This document shows positions 1-6,973 of a stretch of 8,265 nt of DNA, in pieces; within the stretch, counting starts at the first letter, position 1; each line of letters starts with the position of its first letter. Location of the stretch: assembly GCA_016181905.1 (NCBI GenBank), contig JACOYM010000056.1, positions 1 through 8,265 on the forward strand, read 5' to 3'. Source of the stretch: Candidatus Pacearchaeota archaeon (GTDB lineage: Archaea; Nanobdellota; Nanobdellia; Pacearchaeales; GW2011-AR1). The position numbers and the translations under genes were made by a program. The notes beneath the pieces are model-generated. The model searched no databases. It saw nothing but the letters and a program-made list of their open reading frames with translations, and was not told the origin of the DNA.

Positions 1-1014
1 GGCAAAACACTTTCGCTCCAGTATGTTAAAGATGAGATGCTGAAAAGGATGAATATGTCTAAAAACAGCGATTTTTCCCTTACAATGGAGTATCTTAACT
101 GCAAGCTTAAAAAGGTTTCAGATACAGAGTATAGAATACTGGCAGAACTAATCAAAAAGCTCGGGGGGGAGGTGCCGGCCACTGGTCTGCCAACAGACTA
201 TGTATACAGAAAGTTTGTAGAAATGATAGACCAAAAAAAACAGGTAATAATACTGATTTTAGATGAGGTTGACCAGGCAATAAAAAAGATATCTGACAAT
301 TTCCTTTATAATTTTACAAGATTGAACTCAGAGCTTTCTAAGGCGCAGATATGTGTTGTTGGGATAAGCAATGACTTAACCTTTCTTGAAAATTTAGACC
401 CGAGGGTTAGAAGCTCATTGAGCGAGGAAGAGATTGTTTTTCCACCATATAATGCCCTGCAATTGCAGGACATATTAAAAGAGAGGGCCAAGAAGGCGTT
501 TAAAGAGGGCGTTGTGGAGGATGGCGTTATTGCAAAATGCGCTGCGCTTGCCGCAAGGGAGCACGGGGACGCGAGGAGGTGCCTTGATTTACTGAGAATA
601 GCTGGGGAGCTTGCCGCAAGGGAAGGGAGCAAAAGCGTAGAGATGAAGCATATAGACAAAGCAAATGAGAAGATAGAAAGAGACAAAATAATTGACACAA
701 TCCAAACAGGGCCTAAACAATTTCAATTAGTCTTGTTAGCCATGATTAATCTTTCAGAATCCAAGAAATTAGAAAGGATATTCACAGGAGAGATTTATGA
801 AGTATACCAAGAGATGTGCAAAAAGACAAAAACAGAGGCATTAACACAAAGAAGGATAGGGGACATATTAAGCGAGCTTGACACGGCAGGCATGATAATT
901 GCGAAGGTTATTTCCAAAGGCAGGCAGGGGAGGACAAGGGAGATAAAGATATCTATTCCACAAAACATATTGCCAAGAGCCAAAACAATATTATTAGAAT
1001 CTTTGGGCCTGTGA
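1..1014 (+). CDS. cdc6: Orc1/Cdc6 origin-recognition and helicase-loading AAA+ ATPase, 5' end cut by window edge
   Basis: The reading frame is open from base 1, so the gene starts outside the window; the first in-frame ATG at 37 lies inside the ATPase domain and is not the start. The first codons read GKT, the end of the Walker A P-loop. Walker B follows as ILDEVDQ (DEVD at 262-273), then a sensor-1 segment (VVGISNDLTF), the LDPRVRSSL segment typical of Orc1 arginine fingers, and a sensor-2 helix (GDARRCLDLLR). The last ~100 residues (LSESKKLERIFTGEIYEVY... through GRQGRTREIKI) fit the winged-helix DNA-binding domain. In the family, the protein binds origin repeats and loads MCM. About 337 residues are visible against roughly 400 usual, so only the N-terminus is missing. 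Its position upstream of PolD DP1 matches the euryarchaeal replication cluster and suggests an origin nearby, probably upstream of this gene and outside the window. No frame damage is seen. Confidence 0.94.
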   Translation, partial: GKTLSLQYVKDEMLKRMNMSKNSDFSLTMEYLNCKLKKVSDTEYRILAELIKKLGGEVPATGLPTDYVYRKFVEMIDQKKQVIILILDEVDQAIKKISDNFLYNFTRLNSELSKAQICVVGISNDLTFLENLDPRVRSSLSEEEIVFPPYNALQLQDILKERAKKAFKEGVVEDGVIAKCAALAAREHGDARRCLDLLRIAGELAAREGSKSVEMKHIDKANEKIERDKIIDTIQTGPKQFQLVLLAMINLSESKKLERIFTGEIYEVYQEMCKKTKTEALTQRRIGDILSELDTAGMIIAKVISKGRQGRTREIKISIPQNILPRAKTILLESLGL

Positions 1015-1090
1015 ATTAGAAACATAAATTTTTTGGCAATGATTAGAAGGAATAGAGTTTTTGGCGTTAAATTTAAAACTATGGGGAAGA

Positions 1091-2656
1091 ATGTCAAACC
1101 AAGAAATTTTGAAGTTTTGTTTAGAAAACGGCTTTATTATAGACAAGGAATTATTTGAAAGCTTGAGCCAGATAGATGTTTCAATTGCCAAGAAAATTAT
1201 AGAAAAGATAAAGCAGGCATCCAATGAAAGGCTGATATCAAAAACAATTCTCTTCAACAAAAGCCAGGAAGTCAGCAAGATTGTAACATCCTTTGAAAAC
1301 GAAAACAAAAAGGTTGTTGAAAGGCTTTTTATCAGCCTTGGGCTGAATATAGAGATAAAGAAGGAAAAGACGCTGGAAAAAGAGCCAAGAATGGAGGAAG
1401 AAGAACAAAGCCCCGCCTCTTTCAGAATAATAACCTCGCATGACATACCGACCAAAAAATTTAAAGTAAATGATTTTGTCAGGCATTTTAGAAACAGATT
1501 CCTTGAAATGAAAAAGATACTGCAGGAAAGAGCAGAATTGCAGAATCTTGTTTCAATAAATAAGATTAGCGGCAATAAGCAGAATCTTTCAATTATTGGG
1601 GCTGTTTTGAGCAAACGCACAACGAAAAACAAAAATATTCTTTTAGAGATAGAGGACCTGACAGGAAGGATTTCCGTTTTAGTCAATCATGAGAAAAAAG
1701 AGGTTTATGAGAAGGCGAAAGAGATTTTATTGGATGATATTCTTGCTATAAAAGGCTCAGGGAACAGCGAGATTGTTTTTGTTAATGATATAATCTACCC
1801 AGACCTTTGTCTTTCCGAGAGGAAGAAATCAGAAAAAGAAGAATATGCCATGTTCACAAGCGATTTGCATGTTGGCAGCACAAGATTTCTTGAAAACAAT
1901 TTTATCAAGTTTACAGAGTGGTTAAATGGGAATCTTAACAGCAAAGACACATCAACAAAAGTAAAATATCTTTTTATAACAGGCGATTGTGTTGATGGCG
2001 TCGGAGTTTATCCCGGGCAGGAGGAACTGCTGAAGATTAAGGATATAAGAAAGCAGTATGAAAAGCTTGCTGAACTGCTGGGAAGAATAAGGAAAGATAT
2101 CCATATAATCTTATGCCCAGGGCAGCATGATGCGGTCAGAGTGGCGGAGCCACAGCCAATGCTGAATAAAGATTATGCCCAGCCAATTTGCGCTTTAGAA
2201 AATGTAAGCCTTGTGAGCAATCCTGCAGTAGTCGGGATAAGTGATGCAAAGATAAATGTTTTGATGTATCATGGGGCGAGTTTTCATAGTTTTATAGGGG
2301 ACATAGAGGCTTTGAGGATTGGAAAAGCGCATGAAACGCCCGCAAAAGTTATAAAACACATGCTTAAAAGAAGGCACCTTGCCCCTACGCATTCGTCTGT
2401 TGTTTATGTTCCTAATGAAACTGAAGACCCGCTTTTTATCAAAAAAGCGCCTGACATAATCACAACAGGAGAGCTGCACCGGCCAGATATTGACATTTAC
2501 AACAACATACTCATAATAAGCTCGTCCTGCTGGCAGTCTACAACTCCGTTTGAGGAGAAGATTGGAAATAACCCCCTCCCATGCAAGGTGCCTTTGTTGA
2601 ACCTGAAGACTGGAGCTATTAAAATTCTGGATTTTTCAGACAAGGAGGAAAAATGA
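1091..2656 (+). CDS. polB: DNA polymerase D small subunit DP1 (calcineurin-like exonuclease subunit)
   Basis: DP1 is the proofreading 3'-5' exonuclease and assembly subunit of archaeal PolD. From the ATG at 1091 it has 521 residues, shorter than the ~610 of Pyrococcus. A helical N-terminal region (MSNQEILKFCLENGF) is followed by a poorly conserved linker, an OB fold at about 165-250 (LSIIGAVLSKRT... ISVLVNH) and a phosphoesterase domain. Metal-site motifs are SDLH (D258, H260), GD (D299), PGQHD (Q345, H346), YHG (H394) and GELH (E461, H463). The C-terminus aligns without gaps to my recollection of Pyrococcus DP1, ending LDFSD. The usual motifs are GNHD and GHxH, so Q345 and E461 are substitutions. 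An in-frame TTG at 1061, ten bases after AGAAGG, would add ten residues. I prefer 1091 because the protein then begins like other DP1s, although its upstream GGGGA is a weak ribosome site. The stop overlaps the next gene start by ATGA. Confidence 0.95.
   Translation: MSNQEILKFCLENGFIIDKELFESLSQIDVSIAKKIIEKIKQASNERLISKTILFNKSQEVSKIVTSFENENKKVVERLFISLGLNIEIKKEKTLEKEPRMEEEEQSPASFRIITSHDIPTKKFKVNDFVRHFRNRFLEMKKILQERAELQNLVSINKISGNKQNLSIIGAVLSKRTTKNKNILLEIEDLTGRISVLVNHEKKEVYEKAKEILLDDILAIKGSGNSEIVFVNDIIYPDLCLSERKKSEKEEYAMFTSDLHVGSTRFLENNFIKFTEWLNGNLNSKDTSTKVKYLFITGDCVDGVGVYPGQEELLKIKDIRKQYEKLAELLGRIRKDIHIILCPGQHDAVRVAEPQPMLNKDYAQPICALENVSLVSNPAVVGISDAKINVLMYHGASFHSFIGDIEALRIGKAHETPAKVIKHMLKRRHLAPTHSSVVYVPNETEDPLFIKKAPDIITTGELHRPDIDIYNNILIISSSCWQSTTPFEEKIGNNPLPCKVPLLNLKTGAIKILDFSDKEEK
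2643..2648 (+). promoter_or_regulatory. Shine-Dalgarno site for the HAD phosphatase gene
   Basis: AGGAGG lies four bases before the ATG at 2653, inside the last codons of DP1. It fixes the phosphatase start and, together with the ATGA stop/start overlap, implies translational coupling to DP1. It is the clearest ribosome site in the window; the DP2 start at 3329 has no comparable purine run ahead of it. Confidence 0.75.
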
Positions 2657-3327
2657 AAAAAGGATTATTGGATAGAATAAAAAAAATAAAATTAATTTCT
2701 CTAGACGGAGATGGGTGCCTTTTTTCATATGAAAATGTTGGAAGCAGATTTCACTCTAGCTGGGACGCTTTGGGTTTTTCTTATGGGCTGAAAGACCGAT
2801 GGGATGAGAGAATAAATATTTTTTACAAGAAAGATGCAGATGATTTTGAATGGGCAAGAAGGGACGTGAATGACTTAAAGGGGAGGCGGGTTGAGGATTC
2901 TTTGAAGATACTCTACCCGGTGCCTTTTTGTGAAGGCGCCAAAGAATTTGCAGAGAAAAGCAAAGAAAGGTTTGTTAGGGGGGTATTAAGCACTGCTATT
3001 GATTTGGTTGTCTACAAGTCTAAAGAGGAACTGGGGTTGGATTTTGCTTTCTGCAATGTTTTGCATAGGGAAAATGGTTGCTTTACAGGAACACATACAC
3101 ACAATGTTCCTATATGGAGAAAACATGAAAAGCTTCCAGAGATATGCAAAAGATATGGTGTGAAACTTGAGGAGATATGCCATGTGGGGGATAATGAGAA
3201 TGACATTTATGTTGGCAGAAAAGCGGGATTATTTATTGCATTAAAGCCTAAGAAGCAAGAGGTTAGAAAATTAGCACATTATACTGCAGATAATTTTTTT
3301 GACATTATGAAACTTTTAAAAATTTAA
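2653..3327 (+). CDS. HAD-superfamily phosphatase, SerB/phosphoserine-phosphatase-like
   Basis: This 224-residue protein has all four HAD catalytic motifs. Motif I is SLDGDGCLF (nucleophile D18, acid/base D20), motif II is the Ser of VLSTAID (S113), motif III is K157, and motif IV is VGDNENDIYVGRKAG (D180, D184). The K157-D180 spacing equals that of Methanocaldococcus phosphoserine phosphatase as I recall it. A helical cap rich in charged and aromatic residues lies between motifs I and II (about 30-105). It resembles the archaeal PSPase-like HAD group, so a soluble cytoplasmic phosphomonoesterase is likely; the substrate cannot be read from the sequence. Position 22 is Cys where most HAD enzymes have Thr or Val. 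The gene sits between the two PolD subunit genes, overlapping DP1 by ATGA and ending one base before DP2, so all three are probably on one transcript. Possible roles include phosphoserine or sugar-phosphate hydrolysis or a nucleotidase; a replication role rests on context only. Confidence 0.87.
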   Translation: MKKGLLDRIKKIKLISLDGDGCLFSYENVGSRFHSSWDALGFSYGLKDRWDERINIFYKKDADDFEWARRDVNDLKGRRVEDSLKILYPVPFCEGAKEFAEKSKERFVRGVLSTAIDLVVYKSKEELGLDFAFCNVLHRENGCFTGTHTHNVPIWRKHEKLPEICKRYGVKLEEICHVGDNENDIYVGRKAGLFIALKPKKQEVRKLAHYTADNFFDIMKLLKI

Positions 3328-3328
3328 A

Positions 3329-6300
3329 ATGAACATAAATGAATATTTTAAGGAGCTGGAGAATAAGGTAAAGGTGGCGTATGCTGTTGCAGGGGAGGCA
3401 AAAGCAAAAGGGCTTGACCCTTTGAGCAAGGTTGAAATACCCTTAGCGACAAGCTTGGCAGGAAGGGCTGCGGGGCTTATTGGCACAATATACCCCCAAT
3501 TGAATAACCCCCAAATTATCAACAGGATATTGGAGCTAGAAAAGGAATTTGGCGCGTTAGACCCTGCTGTTTGCCTGAAGATTGCAGAGGAGGTTGTGAA
3601 AGAAAGATTTTGCAAATTCCAGAGCCTGGAGGAAGGAATAGATGCGGGCATAAGGATGGCGATGGCGTATATTACTCTTGGTGTTGTTTCATCCCCACTA
3701 GAGGGATTTACGCATTTCAGGCTTAATAAAACAAATGATGGGGGGGATTATATTGCAGCATATTTTTCCGGGCCTATAAGAAGCGCGGGAGGAACAGCGG
3801 CAGCATTTTCTATTGTGATTATAGACTATTTAAGAGAGATATTAGGATATGCAAGATATGACCCTAGTGAAGAAGAGGTGAAGAGGTTTGTTACAGAGGT
3901 GTATGATTACCATGAGAGGATAACTAACCTGCAGTATTTGCCGTCTGAGGAAGAGGTTGAGTTTTTAGCGAAAAATTTGCCTATACAGGTAACAGGAGAG
4001 CCAAGCGAGGAGAGGGAGGTCAGCAATTATAAGGATTTGAAGAGGATAGAAACCAATTTTATAAGAAGCGGGCCATGCCTTGTTTTAGCAGAGGGGCTGG
4101 CGCAAAAGGCGCCAAAGATATTAAAGATGATTAACAAGCTGAAAGGAAGGGGCTTTGTTTTAAGCGGCATGGATTTTCTGAAGGGGTTTGTTGAGCTGCA
4201 GCAGAATATAAAAAAGAACAAGAAAAAAACAGAGAGTGCTACATATATCCAAGATTTGGTTGCAGGCAGGCCTGTCTTGTCGCATCCCTCGAAATCCGGG
4301 GCATTTAGGCTGAGATATGGGAGGACAAGATGCTCTGGCTATTCTGCATTAAGCATACATCCCGCGACTATGCACATTTTGAAGGGGTTTGTTGCAATAG
4401 GCACGCAACTGAAGATAGAGCTGCCAACAAAGGGCGCTGCAATAACAAGCTGTGACAGCATAGAAACGCCAATAGTCAAGATGAATAATGGCGCAGTCAG
4501 AAAGGTTCAGGATTCAAAACATGCAAAAGAGCTTTCCAAAGATGTTTGCGAAATAATTTACTTGGGGGACATGCTTATTCCGCACGGAGATTTTTTAAAC
4601 AGAAATCATATTTTAATGCCCTGCGGGTATACGCAAGAGCAATGGCTTTTAGAGCTGAGGAAAAATGGAAAGGAGAGCATTAAAGAAGATATGAATCCTT
4701 TTGACATCAGCTTTGAAGAGGCAGCAGGCTTAAGCGAGCAGCACAATGTTGCATTGCATCCAGACTATATTTATTATTGGTCCCAGATTACGTATGAGGA
4801 TTTTCTTATACTTCTTAACTGGCTTGGCAACTCAAAGATAAACCAGAAGCTAATACTTCCTTATAACAAGACAGAGCAGGAAATATTCAAAAAAGCAAAG
4901 AGGGCTCTTGAATTGATTGGATGCTGCCATGAAATATCCACAGAGAATGTGATTCTTTCAGAAAGTGACAGCAAGGCACTGCTTTGCAATCTGGGGATGG
5001 GGCATCTGTTAAACCTGATTGCAGAATCGGGCTCAGACTATCTTCTAAAGGACGATGTTGAAGGATTAAAAAAGAAAATAAGGCATAGCGAGGACATGAT
5101 GGAGGTTGTGAATATGCTTTCAAAATACACCCTAAAAGACAAGGCAGGAACATTTATAGGCTCAAGGATGGGGAGGCCTGAAAAGGCAAAGCTGAGAAAG
5201 TTGACTGGAAATCCAAATGTTCTTTTTCCAGTAGGGGAAGAGGGCGGAAGGATGAGGAGCATACAGGCTGCATGCAAAAGCGGGAGTGTTAAAGCAGATT
5301 TTCCCATATATTTTTGCGAAAATTGCAACAAAGAAACCATCTATTTTATCTGCGAAAATTGCAACAAAGAAACTAAAAAGAAAAACTATTGCAAAGAGTG
5401 CGGGCAGACATTCTATTCTGAGAAATGCCCCCACCACATTATAGGCCAAGGGTTTGTTAATAAGAGGATTGAAATTGCGCATTATCTTGAAGAGGCAACG
5501 AAAAAGATAAACCTGCAGAGGGAGGAGGTTCCAGTGCTTATAAAGGGGGTGAGGGGGACAAGCTCTGCACATCATGCATTTGAGCATCTTTCCAAAGGGA
5601 TATTAAGGGCTGTCTTTAATCTTAATGTAAACAAGGACGGAACGATAAGGTATGATGCAACTGAACTGCCTATAACACATTTTAAGCCAAAAGAGATATT
5701 CACAAGCATTGAGAGCCTGAAAAAGCTTGGATATCACACAGATGTAAATGGAAAGCCATTGGAGAATGAAGAGCAGGTTTTGGAGATTAAGCCTCATGAT
5801 ATTATTCTGCCAGCATGCCCTGAATCCAAGGACGAGAAAGCAGATGACGTATTCATAAGGATTTCAAAATTTATTGATTCTTTGCTTGTGAGGTTTTATA
5901 GCCTAAGGCCATTTTACAATGCAGAGGCAAGAGAGGATTTAGCAGGGCATTTGGTTGCGTGCATTGCCCCGCACAATGCTGCATGTGTTGTTGGCAGAAT
6001 TATTGGATTTAGCAAAACACAAGCATTGCTTGCCTCTCCATATATACATGCTGCAATGAGAAGGGACGCAGACGGCGACGAGGCAGCAGTTATGCTATTA
6101 TTAGACACCTTAATTAATTTTTCCAGGGAATTCCTGCCTGCCCACAGAGGGGGAACACAGGACGCGCCTCTTGTATTGAATGCAAGGATAAGGGCAGGGG
6201 AGGTGGATGATATGATATTTGATATTGATATAGCTAGAGAATTGCCCCTTGAGCTTTATGAAGCAGCATGGCAATTTAAGCATCCCTCAGAGGTCAAGAT

Positions 6301-6754
6301 AGAAAAGATTAAGGACAGGCTCGGGGGGGAGGAGTTCACAAATTTATGGTATAGCCATGAAACAGGCGATATAAATGACGGGGTCTTATGCTCGTCATAT
6401 AAAAAGCTTCTCACAATGCAGGATAAAGTACAAAAGCAGATGGAGCTTGTTGAAAGCATAAGGGCGGTAAATGCGGATGATGTGGCAAGGCTTATTATAG
6501 AGAGGCATCTTATAAGGGATATTCGGGGCAACCTGAGAAAATTCAGCATGCAGGAGTTTAGGTGCAGCACATGCAATGAAAAATACCGAAGGCCCCCAAT
6601 GCAGGGGAATTGTGTAAGATGCCACGGGAACATTATCTTCACTATTTCAGAAGGGAGCATTGTCAAGTACCTTGAGCCTGCCTTAAGCCTTGCAAGAAAA
6701 TACAATGTCTCTGAGTATGTAAGGCAAAGCCGAGTATGTAAGGCAAAGCCTTGA
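3329..6754 (+). CDS. polC: DNA polymerase D large subunit DP2, C-terminus frameshifted and truncated
   Basis: DP2 is the polymerizing subunit of PolD. The start MNINEYFKELENKVKVAY matches the family N-terminus. Conserved blocks include AAYFSGPIRSAGGTAAAFS, GFVAIGTQLKIELPTKGA and the catalytic double-psi-barrel loop RRDADGDEAAVMLLLD (D915 and D917 equivalent to the Pyrococcus catalytic pair). Two zinc regions are visible: C663, C666, C675, C678, C688, C691, C700, and near the end C1079, C1082, C1095, C1098. No intein interrupts the catalytic loop, a known intein site in Pyrococcus. As written the protein has 1141 residues. A 19-bp tandem duplication at 6713-6750 shifts the frame after S1134, adds RVCKAKP and stops. 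With one copy the protein would be 1160 residues and end in a PIP box. The gene begins one base after the phosphatase stop with no clear Shine-Dalgarno site, so it probably depends on coupling. Identity is near certain; whether the truncation is real or an assembly error cannot be decided here. Confidence 0.96.
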   Translation: MNINEYFKELENKVKVAYAVAGEAKAKGLDPLSKVEIPLATSLAGRAAGLIGTIYPQLNNPQIINRILELEKEFGALDPAVCLKIAEEVVKERFCKFQSLEEGIDAGIRMAMAYITLGVVSSPLEGFTHFRLNKTNDGGDYIAAYFSGPIRSAGGTAAAFSIVIIDYLREILGYARYDPSEEEVKRFVTEVYDYHERITNLQYLPSEEEVEFLAKNLPIQVTGEPSEEREVSNYKDLKRIETNFIRSGPCLVLAEGLAQKAPKILKMINKLKGRGFVLSGMDFLKGFVELQQNIKKNKKKTESATYIQDLVAGRPVLSHPSKSGAFRLRYGRTRCSGYSALSIHPATMHILKGFVAIGTQLKIELPTKGAAITSCDSIETPIVKMNNGAVRKVQDSKHAKELSKDVCEIIYLGDMLIPHGDFLNRNHILMPCGYTQEQWLLELRKNGKESIKEDMNPFDISFEEAAGLSEQHNVALHPDYIYYWSQITYEDFLILLNWLGNSKINQKLILPYNKTEQEIFKKAKRALELIGCCHEISTENVILSESDSKALLCNLGMGHLLNLIAESGSDYLLKDDVEGLKKKIRHSEDMMEVVNMLSKYTLKDKAGTFIGSRMGRPEKAKLRKLTGNPNVLFPVGEEGGRMRSIQAACKSGSVKADFPIYFCENCNKETIYFICENCNKETKKKNYCKECGQTFYSEKCPHHIIGQGFVNKRIEIAHYLEEATKKINLQREEVPVLIKGVRGTSSAHHAFEHLSKGILRAVFNLNVNKDGTIRYDATELPITHFKPKEIFTSIESLKKLGYHTDVNGKPLENEEQVLEIKPHDIILPACPESKDEKADDVFIRISKFIDSLLVRFYSLRPFYNAEAREDLAGHLVACIAPHNAACVVGRIIGFSKTQALLASPYIHAAMRRDADGDEAAVMLLLDTLINFSREFLPAHRGGTQDAPLVLNARIRAGEVDDMIFDIDIARELPLELYEAAWQFKHPSEVKIEKIKDRLGGEEFTNLWYSHETGDINDGVLCSSYKKLLTMQDKVQKQMELVESIRAVNADDVARLIIERHLIRDIRGNLRKFSMQEFRCSTCNEKYRRPPMQGNCVRCHGNIIFTISEGSIVKYLEPALSLARKYNVSEYVRQSRVCKAKP
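5315..5373 (+). repeat. 23-base direct repeat, 36-base period, in the DP2 zinc-binding region
   Basis: The same 23 bases (TGCGAAAATTGCAACAAAGA plus AAC) occur at 5315-5337 and 5351-5373. The offset of 36 bases is 12 codons, so the frame is kept and each copy encodes CENCNKET, one Cys-x2-Cys knuckle. Pyrococcus DP2 also has two such knuckles about this far apart, so the knuckles themselves are old. The exact DNA identity suggests recent local duplication or gene conversion. Confidence 0.85.
6713..6750 (+). repeat. Exact 19-bp tandem duplication that frameshifts DP2
   Basis: GAGTATGTAAGGCAAAGCC stands at 6713-6731 and again, with no gap, at 6732-6750. Nineteen is not a multiple of three, so the second copy is read in another frame (RVCKAKP instead of EYVRQS) and a TGA is met at 6752. 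Flanking bases differ on both sides, so the unit boundaries are fixed. Such tandem copies can arise or collapse by replication slippage, and also by misassembly. Confidence 0.97.
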
Positions 6755-6830
6755 ACTGACAAAAAGCTACATAGAGAGCATCTTCGGCAGAGAAAAAGAA
6801 AAGCAGGAGGCACTGAAAAAGTGGTTTTAA
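6732..6830 (+). pseudogene. polC: Displaced DP2 C-terminal tail with PCNA-binding PIP box, out of frame
   Basis: Read in the frame beginning at 6732, the DNA encodes EYVRQSLELTK, then SYIESIFGREKEK, then QEALKKWF and TAA at 6828-6830. The last eight residues match the PIP consensus Q-x-x-hydrophobic-x-x-aromatic-aromatic exactly. Archaeal DP2 proteins are known to end in a PIP motif that docks the PCNA sliding clamp. This segment has no start codon or ribosome site of its own, so it is the former or alternative 3' end of DP2, cut off by the duplication. Deleting one 19-bp copy makes it continuous with DP2, giving 1160 residues. Confidence 0.88.
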
Positions 6831-6973
6831 AGAGGAATTTGAAAATTTTAAAGTTATTGCTCAAAAATAAGGCTTATGAGCATTATTAAGCGAAAATTCC
6901 AGGGATTTTGCTAAAAGAGTGTTAGTTTCAATAAATTTTACATTTCACTTAACAAACTGCTCCCACCTCTTGC
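6831..6973. other. Convergent intergenic region between DP2 and the JAMM-like gene
   Basis: These 143 AT-rich bases separate two genes that point at each other. Short T or A runs exist (for example AAATTTTAC near 6935), but I see no strong hairpin-plus-T-tract terminator on either strand. The longest micro-ORF (22 codons from a GTG at 6821) overlaps the DP2 tail and shows no sign of being real. It probably holds the transcript ends of both genes. Confidence 0.55.

Noticed and set aside
37..39. ATG at 37 as the start of Orc1/Cdc6
   Set aside because: The frame is open to base 1 and those codons include the GKT of Walker A, so the true start is outside the window.
171..180. G7 runs at about 173 and 6323 as frameshift sites
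   Set aside because: Both lie in intact frames encoding LGGE; no sign of slippage or an alternative product.
547..623. 14-base repeat CTTGCCGCAAGGGA at 547 and 610 in Orc1
   Set aside because: It encodes similar helix segments (LAARE) 21 codons apart; short and plausibly chance in Ala/Arg-rich helices.
1061..1090. TTG start at 1061 for DP1, adding ten residues
   Set aside because: AGAAGG sits ten bases upstream, so it is possible. The ATG at 1091 gives an N-terminus like other DP1 proteins, and ATG is the commoner start.
994..1686. Long minus-strand open frame opposite DP1, and similar ones opposite Orc1 and DP2
   Set aside because: They are hydrophobic Ser/Leu/Phe-rich mirror translations of well-conserved plus-strand genes.
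6065..6082. Intein at the DP2 catalytic loop
   Set aside because: The flanking blocks are continuous (RRDADGDEAAVMLLLD), with no splicing motifs or insertion.
6821..6889. 22-codon GTG micro-ORF after the DP2 tail
   Set aside because: Low-complexity Lys/Leu/Asn translation, overlap with the DP2 tail and no ribosome site.
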